Source: Flavobacteriales bacterium (lineage in GTDB: Bacteria > Bacteroidota > Bacteroidia > Flavobacteriales > TMED113). From it: a stretch of DNA of 64,000 nt. The DNA lies in the NCBI GenBank assembly GCA_002718895.1, contig PBGD01000007.1, forward strand, positions 1 through 64,000, read 5' to 3'. Position 1 is the stretch's first letter. Each line of letters starts with the position of its first letter. Below are positions 10,007 to 20,039 of this stretch, piece after piece. Made by a program: the position numbers and the translations under genes. Below the pieces are notes generated by a model, which was not told where the DNA came from, made no database searches, and worked only from the letters and a program-made list of their open reading frames with translations.

Positions 10007-10041
10007 ATGTAAGTTTTATTTTATTAATTATGATGTTCAAT

Positions 10042-10644
10042 TTAGAATAAAAAAAGTGATGAATCCAAAGGTTCTACTAAAATTTTCACAGCTTTAGTTA
10101 TAACTACCAAATTTTCCTCCTTAGACTCTGTTGTAAATTCCAAAGGTAAACCATGATTTTTAAATTCATCTCTACCATTGATTTCAAAGGTTAAAAATCC
10201 TTTAGTGCTTGTGGAGTCATCTTCTAATGAAAAACTGACACAATTATATCCGAGAATTACTTTTCTACTTTTTCCTAATTCAATGTTATTTAATTTTTTT
10301 TCTTTTGGCTCTATCCTTTCAATTAATTGATCCTCTACCAAGCTGTCATTTACAATGGTACGTGTTTTAATCCAGCTTTTAGAAAACTGGTCACTAGTTA
10401 TCATGGTAGTTGAATTAATAATTTCTTCACCAAATATTTTAGTGTTTAATTCAATCTCATTTCTAAGACCTAATTTAGAGTGATACTCTGTTAAATTTGT
10501 GGGTAAATGTTTTTTAAACATCTTCATTTTAAATGGAACTTTTTTGTATTCCATAGAATATGAGATTTTAATCTGGCTAGTTTCATCAGGTATTTGACCA
10601 AAAATGTAGGCTGGAAAAATTAAAATAAAAAACAGATGTTTCAT
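10042..10644 (-). CDS. Hypothetical secreted protein (GLPGLI/DUF4412-like in character)
   Basis: Signal peptide MKHLFFILIFPAYIFGQ; ILGYNCVSF motif and beta-rich sequence. Confidence 0.5.
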   Translation of the reverse strand: MKHLFFILIFPAYIFGQIPDETSQIKISYSMEYKKVPFKMKMFKKHLPTNLTEYHSKLGLRNEIELNTKIFGEEIINSTTMITSDQFSKSWIKTRTIVNDSLVEDQLIERIEPKEKKLNNIELGKSRKVILGYNCVSFSLEDDSTSTKGFLTFEINGRDEFKNHGLPLEFTTESKEENLVVITKAVKILVEPLDSSLFLF

Positions 10645-10737
10645 AATTTAAATATACACCATTTAACTATTGACATAGTTAGTTTGGTACCATTTTTGAT
10701 TATACATTATATATATCAAACTTTAAATACTTAGAAA

Positions 10738-10869
10738 ATGAAAAATATTTACAGCAAAAAAATAGAACTAGGTATATATTATACCTATGATTTAAAAAGA
10801 AAAAAAATATATGATTTAAAAAGTTTACAAGAAGATTTTAATTTAATTGTAAAAAAACTTAAATCTTAA
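10738..10869 (+). CDS. Putative small basic protein (43 aa)
   Basis: Manual ORF MKNIYSKKIELGIYYTYDLKRKKIYDLKSLQEDFNLIVKKLKS*; no support beyond ORF. Confidence 0.25.
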   Translation: MKNIYSKKIELGIYYTYDLKRKKIYDLKSLQEDFNLIVKKLKS

Positions 10870-10971
10870 CTTTATTCTAAAATAGATAGTTTAATTCTAT
10901 ATTTACATTAGAATTAATGCAATTTCTTAATTCATTATTGCGTTAATAATTTAATCATAAAACTTTTAAAC

Positions 10972-11130
10972 ATGAAAATAATAGACCCTGCATACTTGCG
11001 CAAAAAAATAAATAAACTCAACAAAAAAATTCACAGAGCAGAAAATCAGGGTGTAGATAATAAGGTTTGGTGGCGAAAAATAAAATTAGATAAATTAAAA
11101 TATAGATTAAAAAAAATGTTAAATCGCTAA
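10972..11130 (+). CDS. Putative small basic protein (52 aa)
   Basis: Manual ORF MKIIDPAYLRKKINKLNKKIHRAENQGVDNKVWWRKIKLDKLKYRLKKMLNR*; no support beyond ORF. Confidence 0.35.
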   Translation: MKIIDPAYLRKKINKLNKKIHRAENQGVDNKVWWRKIKLDKLKYRLKKMLNR

Positions 11131-11184
11131 ATCATCCAACTATTTCAATTTTTTTAAGGCTAGCAGAATTAGTTTATGACTCAA

Positions 11185-13302
11185 TTATCGCTTAACTATT
11201 TCTATAGTTGTATCCTCTTTAAGGTCAAAAGTTAATTCAGTTTTATATATTTTTTTATTATTGATTTTAAAATAAGTAAAATTAGGACATGTTTCATCAA
11301 TAATTTTTATTGTGTATTCTATTCCTGAAAAGTACTCTCCCAGAAAGTCACCCTGAAGACTTAAACTATTTAAATTAAAAGAACATTCTGACAGAATTTT
11401 AATTGTATACACGGATTTAATTTGAAAATATTTTTTTAATTGTTTTTTTATATTTTCAGGTCTTTTATTAAAAAATGTATACATCTTTTTAAGATTTAAT
11501 CTTTCCCATTTTTTAATTATTTTTTCATTGGTCCCAAAGTATTTTTTAGAGTCATATTTTTTAAGCAGTCGAGGCATTTCTGGCTCAATTTTTTTTTGGA
11601 AATCTAATGCTGCTGAGAATATATTTTCTGGCTTTAGAAGGGTGTTTAATAGATCCATATACCTTGTCAAAAAGGTCTCCTTAATGTGGGTATTTGATAA
11701 GAAAACCAAAAACTCTTTATTAGAAGCTTCTTGCAATAAATACTCGAACATATCGTGTTCATACATATTATTTTTTTTAGACCCGATTCCTGCATCTAAA
11801 TCAACTAATAAGTATTTCCATTTTGTGTTTTTTTCTGAATTCCAGAACATAGAGTTATTAGGAATCCAATCTAGGTTTGCAGCATAAGTTTGCGTAATAT
11901 AGTAGTCAGTCCAATTTTTTATATCAAAATGACCTATAGCTCTTTCAGTTTCTAAAGGAGAATTTTTAATTGATAATTTCTTTATCTTTTCCCTAAGCTC
12001 AATGTATGATTTATTGTTGCCAATTATTTCTACGCCCCATAGTTTTAATAATGAATAATTATCGTCTCTACCAAAAGACTCTTCAAAATATGTTTTGTTG
12101 TATCTTTCTCTAAGATGTAATAAACCATAATACTCTCCATTAATAAAAACAACACATGGTTGTGCTGCTTGAAAATCTACATTAATTTTAGGGCCTAAAT
12201 AATTCTGAAAAAAGGCGTCTCTAAAATGAACTTTCAATGCATCTTGTCCTGAGTTTCGAAGTATAATTTCTGAAAATTCATCACTTTTTTTATTCTTAAA
12301 TGGTTGAAATTTAAAATTATCATTTTTATTATTTGCAATGAGCCTAATTGATTTTAGGGCACTTGTTTTTGAATAATTGCCGTGAATTTTAATTTTAACC
12401 TTTTCTTTTAAAAGAGCTTTTTTGTCTTCATTAAAGTATTCGGCAAACGCTGCAAGTTTTATGTTTTTCCAGTAATTAGCGCCTTTATAAGGGAATGTGT
12501 CTTCTGCAGAAAACCCTTTTTTCATAATGCCAATTGTATCATTCCAAATAGAATTACTATCTGCAATTATAGAGACTATAGGTAGTTGGGTTTTTTCATT
12601 AACAAATAATGATAAGTGCTTGTTTTTACTTTCAAATTCTCCTACAATAAACTTGGCTTTTATAGTGATATTTTCTTTCACTATTAAGCTGTCTTTAAAT
12701 TGCTCTGAGTTTTTGTTTGGATTCGATCCATCTGTTGTAAAATACATTGGAATGCTAGATAAAGTTGGATCTATTTTTAGAGTTACAGAATTATTATAAA
12801 ATCCTGATTCTAAATTGAATTTAGGTTTTTTTAATCTTACAATACTTGCATTATTAGTTTTTCCCATACTTCTAGATGACATTGGAACAATCAGTTTATT
12901 CCCATCTGGGAATCTTCCACAGTATGGTCTATTATTCAATTTTTTTAAATGAAAATCATCAACAATTTCGCCATTAATATTGAGTTGAATACTTATTTCT
13001 TTGGAATTAGTGGGAGTATCTACTTTTGCAAAAAACCAATCTTTCGCTTTTAATTTTGTTAACTCTTCAAGTATTATTTTTTTTGAATTTATTAATATAA
13101 AAGCAGAGTCAATATTAATATCAAAATTACGAGAATTGAATATTTCTATATATTCTAATTGATTTGGAATTTCTTCAATAAATGATAATTCATTTATAAA
13201 AACACCGTAGTGATTCTGAGAAAATTTATTGGTGTTTTTTTTAGTTCCTATTGTACAACTACATATTAAAATACATATAATAAACACGTAACATCCCCTC
13301 AT
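11185..13302 (-). CDS. CotH kinase family lipoprotein with N-terminal lamin-tail-like and chitobiase-C/Fn3-associated-like domains
   Basis: Lipobox CILICSC; VFINELSF...YIEIFNSRNFDINID (LTD-like); PMYFTTDGSNPNKNSEQF (CHB_HEX_C-like); CotH motifs KIHGNYSKTSALKSIRL, INGEYYGLLHLRERYNKTYF, WKYLLVDLDAGIGS. Confidence 0.87.
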   Translation of the reverse strand: MRGCYVFIICILICSCTIGTKKNTNKFSQNHYGVFINELSFIEEIPNQLEYIEIFNSRNFDINIDSAFILINSKKIILEELTKLKAKDWFFAKVDTPTNSKEISIQLNINGEIVDDFHLKKLNNRPYCGRFPDGNKLIVPMSSRSMGKTNNASIVRLKKPKFNLESGFYNNSVTLKIDPTLSSIPMYFTTDGSNPNKNSEQFKDSLIVKENITIKAKFIVGEFESKNKHLSLFVNEKTQLPIVSIIADSNSIWNDTIGIMKKGFSAEDTFPYKGANYWKNIKLAAFAEYFNEDKKALLKEKVKIKIHGNYSKTSALKSIRLIANNKNDNFKFQPFKNKKSDEFSEIILRNSGQDALKVHFRDAFFQNYLGPKINVDFQAAQPCVVFINGEYYGLLHLRERYNKTYFEESFGRDDNYSLLKLWGVEIIGNNKSYIELREKIKKLSIKNSPLETERAIGHFDIKNWTDYYITQTYAANLDWIPNNSMFWNSEKNTKWKYLLVDLDAGIGSKKNNMYEHDMFEYLLQEASNKEFLVFLSNTHIKETFLTRYMDLLNTLLKPENIFSAALDFQKKIEPEMPRLLKKYDSKKYFGTNEKIIKKWERLNLKKMYTFFNKRPENIKKQLKKYFQIKSVYTIKILSECSFNLNSLSLQGDFLGEYFSGIEYTIKIIDETCPNFTYFKINNKKIYKTELTFDLKEDTTIEIVKR

Positions 13303-15929
13303 GATCTAATCATTTTTTTAACAATTATTATTAAAAACATTATTAATAGAATATAACTTAAACCTTTATATTTATTAGAATTCTGCACAGAATTTATTAA
13401 ATAATTTGGGCCAATTATTTCAAATTTTTTATGTGAATTATCTAATTCTGAAACCGTAATGTTTTCAATATTTAGTTTTTCGTTTGGAAATAAAATGCGT
13501 TGATTTACACAATTCCAAATGATTTTTTTATTATCAAATATTTGTAAACCCTTTAAATCAATTGGGTACGGTGCATTTGATGTTAGGTATATGCTTGTCC
13601 CATTTTTTTCAGTAAATAATTTATATGGAAATTTCTTATTAGCTTTAATAAATTCAACATGTTTATTGACAAAAGTATTATTAAACATTTCATTTTCTGA
13701 TACCGCACTTACAAGATTAGGATTTTCAATAATTATAGGATGAGCATTATTTATGTAGTAATTATTATTTAATTTAATCATACCACTTCCCTCTATCCCT
13801 ACTCCTTTTTTGCAAGTCACAATAAGATTATTCTTCACCTGATTATTCATGGATGTGCTATCAATAGTCAACGAAATCCCTTTATCTTTAGAATTAATAA
13901 TTGTATTATTAAACACCTGTATTTGCTTGCCCCAATTCAGGTCAATACCATCATCTGCAGAATTAGTAATAAAGTTATTGTATATTTTAAGATCTTGACA
14001 TTTAGTTCCTTCAATAGCATCAGCTATTCCAATAATTGTATTTTTACTAACATCACCAGAGCAGTCTAACATAAGTACACCTTCACCTGAATTATTTTCA
14101 AAATAATTATTTATTATTGTAACAGGACAATGGTTGAAGCTCACAGACTCTCTGACAAAATTATCAGTGGCTTTACATTTTATCATTTTTGCTTCTCCTC
14201 TTATTTGGCGAATTATAGATTTCCATTTTACTTGTGAAAAATCACAGTATTCTAATTCTAGATCTCCTTCAGAATATATTCCTGACCAAAATAATTCTTC
14301 TCTATGACATTGAATCTTAATAAGATTATTTTTATCACCATGTATTTTTAAACTACCGTAATTTAAAATCTGGCAATTTGGATAAACATAAATCTCACTT
14401 TTCCCTTTAACAATTAATTTGCCAGATTTTTCAATTTTGAGGTCTTGAGGAATTACAATTACTTTATTTTCAAGAACAACCTTGTCATTAATAGTCCCTG
14501 TTAAGAAGTGTGCTTCTCCGACATTAAAAAAACTTCTTGTGTTGTGACCATTTGTTTTAGTCTGGCCATTTACGGCATTTATGTGCCAATAGTATTTCCC
14601 TTTGGGCAAAGAATATTTGAAAAAAGTATCTCTAATATTTTTAAATATATAAGTTTCTTTATTATCAAATAATTTACTTTCACTTATTTTCAAGTCATAT
14701 GAATTACATTTTTCATTTCCCACATAAGAGTTCCCCCAGGTTAATAAAATGGTGTCTTTAAAATGTTGGTTATAATTATTATACATTAAAAATGGTGTGG
14801 GGGTATTATTAATTTGATTTTTAACCTCTTTTGGTCGATTTATTATATAATTTTTAATTTTTTTAATTTCTTTTTCCCATTGTTTAAAGGAATTTACCTG
14901 GTCCGTTGTATCAAGATCTATATATTGATCTAAAGTAATTTTAAGTGAATCAATAATTGGATAAAGTACTTCTGGATTAAAAATATTTTCAGATATATTT
15001 TCAATTTCTTTTTTAATATCTTCAAAAATAACAGGATGTAAAAAAAGTTTTTTAATTAATGGGTTTTCTGGCATAGCCCCAGAAGACAAATTACTCCACG
15101 AGCAATAATCATATCTTAAAAACTCATTATATGAACTCATAGTTTTATCTAGGTCCCAAGGCAAGTAATACCATTTATTATCATCAATTATGTTGTGATA
15201 TAAAAAGTAATTATGATAGTAAGTGCTACCATTGCCAATTAATATATTTAGAGCAACAGATGATATCAAGTTTTGATAATTAAATTTATCTTTTATAAAC
15301 TCACGATATCTATATATCGGTGTATAATTGATTTGATCAATTAATTGCTTAAGATCTTGATTTCCCCAATTTATATTATTTTTTTTTTGCCAATAATAGT
15401 CCGCATCATCATACATTGACAAATTTGCATAATCTTTGCTAGCTTTATATAAGTTGCCATATGAACTTAAATTATTCCTTAATAGAAAACTATCATCTAC
15501 ATTTTCTACGTCTAAATAAATTCCTAAAAATTCGTCATTTAAAAATACAGCTTTGTGGGAGCAAGAAAACACAGGCACACTTATCATACTGTATAGTTGT
15601 GATGATAGTTGTTGGTGCATATATGATTTATCTAAATAGTCTGCATTTAGATTAATACTTTTATTTCCACTTTCAGTGGAAAATTTTATTTTAAGTGACT
15701 TTTTGTTAAATTTTCTTGATGAACTACCTCTAACCCTTACTTTTGAGTTGTACTTTCCTCCGTCATACTGCAACTCACAGTTTATGTAATTATCATCTAA
15801 ATAATTTAAGTAAATACCATTAAAATCTTCTGAATCACAATAAACAAATACCGAATCAATTTGTGAGCTAATTAAGTAGTTTGTAAAAAATAAAAACACA
15901 AAAATTATTCTTTTTAAATTTCGAGTCAT
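13299..15929 (-). CDS. CotH kinase family protein with parallel beta-helix region and C-terminal TM segment
   Basis: VRVRGSSSRKFNKKSLKIKF, LNDEFLGIYLDVENVDDSFL, WYYLPWDLDKTMSS; repeated short hydrophobic/Asn repeats (NNFITNSADDGIDLNWGKQIQVFNNTIINSKDKGISL); C-term YILLIMFLIIIVKKMIRS; 4 nt overlap with the downstream CotH gene. Confidence 0.87.
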   Translation of the reverse strand: MTRNLKRIIFVFLFFTNYLISSQIDSVFVYCDSEDFNGIYLNYLDDNYINCELQYDGGKYNSKVRVRGSSSRKFNKKSLKIKFSTESGNKSINLNADYLDKSYMHQQLSSQLYSMISVPVFSCSHKAVFLNDEFLGIYLDVENVDDSFLLRNNLSSYGNLYKASKDYANLSMYDDADYYWQKKNNINWGNQDLKQLIDQINYTPIYRYREFIKDKFNYQNLISSVALNILIGNGSTYYHNYFLYHNIIDDNKWYYLPWDLDKTMSSYNEFLRYDYCSWSNLSSGAMPENPLIKKLFLHPVIFEDIKKEIENISENIFNPEVLYPIIDSLKITLDQYIDLDTTDQVNSFKQWEKEIKKIKNYIINRPKEVKNQINNTPTPFLMYNNYNQHFKDTILLTWGNSYVGNEKCNSYDLKISESKLFDNKETYIFKNIRDTFFKYSLPKGKYYWHINAVNGQTKTNGHNTRSFFNVGEAHFLTGTINDKVVLENKVIVIPQDLKIEKSGKLIVKGKSEIYVYPNCQILNYGSLKIHGDKNNLIKIQCHREELFWSGIYSEGDLELEYCDFSQVKWKSIIRQIRGEAKMIKCKATDNFVRESVSFNHCPVTIINNYFENNSGEGVLMLDCSGDVSKNTIIGIADAIEGTKCQDLKIYNNFITNSADDGIDLNWGKQIQVFNNTIINSKDKGISLTIDSTSMNNQVKNNLIVTCKKGVGIEGSGMIKLNNNYYINNAHPIIIENPNLVSAVSENEMFNNTFVNKHVEFIKANKKFPYKLFTEKNGTSIYLTSNAPYPIDLKGLQIFDNKKIIWNCVNQRILFPNEKLNIENITVSELDNSHKKFEIIGPNYLINSVQNSNKYKGLSYILLIMFLIIIVKKMIRS

Positions 15930-15936
15930 TTTTTCA

Positions 15937-17874
15937 TTATTTAATTAAATACTTTTTCTCAATAGAACCATCATCATAAATTTCTAAATAAAAGCCTTTG
16001 GTTTTTGTTCTAATATTTCCAGGAACATCAATTACACTAATTAACTTTTTAAAATATAGCCTATTGTCATTTGTTTTTAATAAATCTAATTCAAATAAAT
16101 TGGAGAATGAAAGGCATCCATTACTATCAATATATGAAACTGAATATGATCCATTTTGTAGTGGTATATAATTAAATTGATTAGCGCCATTAATACTGTC
16201 TCCATTTAAAAACCATTGATAACTCATCATGGACGATTCAGTATACAATGTAGATGAAGAGAAATTAATAGAAGCATTACTAGTTGGATAAAATTCAACA
16301 TTTGTAATAATTACACTATCACAACCAACAGGATTATATAAAGAGTCAATATATACACCTTCTTGAGTATATGTTGAATTTAATACAAATGCTGTATCGC
16401 CTTCACAAATTGAATTATAAATATAATTAGTTTCATCTGAACACATCAACCCCTTAGCGACATTAATTGAGTATGGATATAAAGCAATATTAACAGTGCC
16501 AGTATCTTTCAATGTTTGTATATAATCATTTCCATCAATTACATCATATAAAGAGTCAGAATAACTTTTTTCCCAAAATACATTATTGCTATTTGAAAGC
16601 ATATCGTCAACCGACACTATAATAGTATCTTCTGAAATATTTGTTAAAATAATAGACCCTTCTTGTGTTATCTCGTTTTCAAATCGCCAACCAAATAATG
16701 TAGGATATTCAACAATTCTTGGCACACCATTATTATTAAAGAAGGTTACAGTATCCATTAAATTAATTGGTGTTTTGATTCTAGTAGCTTTTGATTTGTC
16801 AATTTTGACTTTATTCCATATTGAGGCAAAAACACCAGTAGCTCGTTTTCTATAATTATTTTGTGTATCTAGAGCATCCCAATTTTCAAAAATTCCACCA
16901 ATATTAAACATGCTAATGTCTTCAACCAATTTATTATTTAAAAATAATTGATGAGATGCGCTAAACATTAAAACTAAGCTCCATCTATTTCGGAATCGGT
17001 GATCAGAAGTATTATCCGTAATACCGTATCCAACCCAAAGTTCATAAGGCTGCAAATTCGTTGTTGTATCTTGAAATCCACGTACGGATTCATAAGTAGG
17101 GATTTGATCAAAAGCATATGCTAATAATTGCTTAGTGGTAAACAATGTGTCGGCACCTTTAAGGTAGAAAAATGCAGACCACCTAAATGCATCTGCTGGA
17201 TTAGTCATATTATACAAGGCTTCATTCCAATACTGTGCCCTAGGGTTAGAAGCACCAAAGTTTCCAGCTGAAACCGCAATTTTAGTGTTTGGTAGAAATG
17301 AACGAATAGAGTCAATATAAATATCACAAGTCGCGGCATAATCTTCAGCAGTAGGAAAATGACTAATGCTGTGTGTGTTTCCAGATTTTCCCATTTCATC
17401 TCCTAGTCTAATTCGTTCAATTGAAACACCATTATTTTTGGCAGAATGTAAACTTTCAAGTTGAGAAGTAATACTACTGCTAATCATATTTAAGCAATAC
17501 AAACCTTCAGCATTCACTTGATTTAATGCATTTTGAAAATTTTCAGGAGTTATGTCAATAACTGTAGCATTTGCTTGACCCCAAGTTAATTGAATAGAAT
17601 CAACACAGCAAGTATCTAAAAAAGATTGAGGGTAAAACCATCCATTGTCCCAATCCCATAAATCTGGAGATGGTGGGTAAGCTAATACGTCAGGAAACAT
17701 AGTAGCAACGGAGTCAACAAAAACACTATCCACCCATGATGGACCCCTCCAAGTTTGACCACCAAAATTAGCTGTTGGAATTGATCTATTAAAAGTATCT
17801 AACTCAAGAATAAATTGTTGCGGAAAAATAAAAGAGCTTAATGAAATAAAAAATATAAATAAAAATTTATTCAT
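15937..17874 (-). CDS. Secreted protein, possible TIM-barrel glycosidase-like N-terminal region, T9SS-like C-terminal tail
   Basis: Signal peptide MNKFLFIFFISLSSFIFPQQ; long N-terminal domain with IERIRLGDEMG reminiscent of clan GH-A acid/base strand; C-term ISVIDVPGNIRTKTKGFYLEIYDDGSIEKKYLIK. Confidence 0.6.
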   Translation of the reverse strand: MNKFLFIFFISLSSFIFPQQFILELDTFNRSIPTANFGGQTWRGPSWVDSVFVDSVATMFPDVLAYPPSPDLWDWDNGWFYPQSFLDTCCVDSIQLTWGQANATVIDITPENFQNALNQVNAEGLYCLNMISSSITSQLESLHSAKNNGVSIERIRLGDEMGKSGNTHSISHFPTAEDYAATCDIYIDSIRSFLPNTKIAVSAGNFGASNPRAQYWNEALYNMTNPADAFRWSAFFYLKGADTLFTTKQLLAYAFDQIPTYESVRGFQDTTTNLQPYELWVGYGITDNTSDHRFRNRWSLVLMFSASHQLFLNNKLVEDISMFNIGGIFENWDALDTQNNYRKRATGVFASIWNKVKIDKSKATRIKTPINLMDTVTFFNNNGVPRIVEYPTLFGWRFENEITQEGSIILTNISEDTIIVSVDDMLSNSNNVFWEKSYSDSLYDVIDGNDYIQTLKDTGTVNIALYPYSINVAKGLMCSDETNYIYNSICEGDTAFVLNSTYTQEGVYIDSLYNPVGCDSVIITNVEFYPTSNASINFSSSTLYTESSMMSYQWFLNGDSINGANQFNYIPLQNGSYSVSYIDSNGCLSFSNLFELDLLKTNDNRLYFKKLISVIDVPGNIRTKTKGFYLEIYDDGSIEKKYLIK

Positions 17875-17962
17875 GAATATATATTATGTTATATCAAATA
17901 TAACCCTTTTAAAATTGAGAAAAGTTATTACACTTTTATTTGGATTTTAAACTGATGTAAAC

Positions 17963-18823
17963 TTATTTTATTTGATCTAAAAAAAGAGATCTTCCTAAAC
18001 TAATTAACTCATTAGCTTTAAAAAAGTCAAACATGCTGCTAGAACTTCTTGGAACTTTAATCACTAGGTTAGGTTTATGTTTTTCTATTGAATCTTGTAT
18101 TATTTTATCTTGCATAATTTGAAAGGTTCTACCAGCAATATCAAAAAAACTACCAACTTGTCCGTTTTTAGTTAGCGAAAAATTGTCAATATTAATTGGG
18201 AGATAACTACTTAAAGATCGGATATATTTATCATAATCAATTAAATAACTCTTTTCTGTTTTATCGTGATTTGGTTCAAATGAATTTAAGTCAATGCCCA
18301 TTAAAATATCGCCGTCTATTCTTTCTACATGTGATAATGGTAAGGGATTTATAATCCCTCCATCCACAAGAACTTTATTGTTTAGTTTTACAGGTTTTAC
18401 AATTGATGGAATAGCACAAGATGCACGTATGGCATTAAATAAACTTCCTGATCTAAAGACATGCTCCTTGTGTGAAATTAAATCTACAGCTACTGCTGAA
18501 TATGGTGTTTTTAAGTTTTCAATTTCAATATCTTGAAAAATCGTTTTAATTTCATTAAATATCTTATCACCCTTTAATATGCCTTGATGATTAATAGTAA
18601 AATCCATTAGACGAAAAACATCTTTTTTATCTAGTTGTACTACCCAATCTGTAAATTTAGATAGGTTGCCAGATGCATACATTCCTCCAATTAATGAGCC
18701 AATAGAGCAACCTGAAATAGAGGTAATTTTATAGCCTTGTTTTTCTAATTCTTCAATAATGCCAATTGCCGCTAACCCCCTTGCCCCTCCACTTGAAATA
18801 ACTAATGCAACATTTTTCATCAC
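17963..18823 (-). CDS. Patatin-like phospholipase family protein
   Basis: ALVISSGGARGLAAIGIIEELE, GCSIGSLIGG (GxSxG), VDGGIINPLPL (DGG). Confidence 0.93.
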   Translation of the reverse strand: MMKNVALVISSGGARGLAAIGIIEELEKQGYKITSISGCSIGSLIGGMYASGNLSKFTDWVVQLDKKDVFRLMDFTINHQGILKGDKIFNEIKTIFQDIEIENLKTPYSAVAVDLISHKEHVFRSGSLFNAIRASCAIPSIVKPVKLNNKVLVDGGIINPLPLSHVERIDGDILMGIDLNSFEPNHDKTEKSYLIDYDKYIRSLSSYLPINIDNFSLTKNGQVGSFFDIAGRTFQIMQDKIIQDSIEKHKPNLVIKVPRSSSSMFDFFKANELISLGRSLFLDQIK

Positions 18824-18879
18824 TATAAATATAATAGTATTTAATTCATTAATTATTTAAATATGGTTTAGTTCCAATG

Positions 18880-20025
18880 TCAGTATTTACGACCATTTAG
18901 TAAAACACCAATTATTGTTTTACGTACAAATAAATGATATGAAGCAATTGAAATAAAAAAAACAATTGTTATAATAATTATAAATTTTAAAGATATCGGA
19001 ACAGTAAAATGATTTATTAATCCAGGCAATAAAATAGTTAATGGTAGATGAATTAAATATATCCAATATGAAGCATCAAGGAGGTACTTCATAGAATTAT
19101 TATGAAAATTCAAATACTTTAGAAATAATCCAACAAGTCCATAAATAAATAGCCATGTAGAAAACGCATTTAAAATAATTAACATGTAGTTTTCAAGAAT
19201 TTCGAAAAAAAGAAATGAAAGAGTAAATACTATAACTCCAAAAATTGTATAAAACAATGACCCCTCTTTAAAATACTCCATTAAATTATTTGACTTAAAT
19301 AAAAACCACCCAAAAATGTAAAACAAGAAATAAAACATAAAGGTTTTTATGGAGGGGATAAAAGAAATTGAGGCATCTATCCAAATACTATTAGAAACAT
19401 ATAATATAACAGATGTAATTACTGGTAAAATAGAAATTTTTAAAATTGAATTTGACAAAACATAATCATAAGTTCTATTTGAATATTGTTTCAGGAAATC
19501 CATTTTTTTACTTTTTAGTATAATTGCATTAATTAGAATTGGAACTATTGAAAATAACATTAAGTAATATAAAAACCATAAATGCATGGTGTTGAAAGGT
19601 ATAAAAGTAAATAAATTAATGTGCTCCCAAACATTAAAAGCAAGCGCGTTAGATTCATCTAATCTTAAAGCATTTGTGCTAAACTTAATGCATAAACGAG
19701 CAATTGGTGTGAGAATAAATACAAATATTATAAAAGGTAAAAAAATTCTTTTCAATCTATTTCTAATCATTATTTTGGGCGATTTATTATAGAATAAAAA
19801 AGCTGCAAAAAAACCTGAAACAATAAAGAAAATAGGCATTCTAAATATGTGAATTACACCGAATAACCAATCAAAAAATATATGATTTGTTTCACTATGA
19901 ATTGGCCACCCAGGATAATGAGAACTAGAAAATGTTATTGCGGTGTGTAAAACTACTCCTAGCAACATCATGATGCCTCTCAGTGCATCAAGAGCGTGAA
20001 TTCTTTTATTGTTTAACATAATCAA
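18880..20025 (-). CDS. Acyltransferase family 3 membrane protein
   Basis: NKRIHALDALRGIMMLLGVVLHTAITFSSS...FRMPIFFIVSGFFAAFLFYNKS; multiple TM segments. Confidence 0.9.
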   Translation of the reverse strand: MIMLNNKRIHALDALRGIMMLLGVVLHTAITFSSSHYPGWPIHSETNHIFFDWLFGVIHIFRMPIFFIVSGFFAAFLFYNKSPKIMIRNRLKRIFLPFIIFVFILTPIARLCIKFSTNALRLDESNALAFNVWEHINLFTFIPFNTMHLWFLYYLMLFSIVPILINAIILKSKKMDFLKQYSNRTYDYVLSNSILKISILPVITSVILYVSNSIWIDASISFIPSIKTFMFYFLFYIFGWFLFKSNNLMEYFKEGSLFYTIFGVIVFTLSFLFFEILENYMLIILNAFSTWLFIYGLVGLFLKYLNFHNNSMKYLLDASYWIYLIHLPLTILLPGLINHFTVPISLKFIIIITIVFFISIASYHLFVRKTIIGVLLNGRKY

Positions 20026-20039
20026 ATGGTATTAAATTA

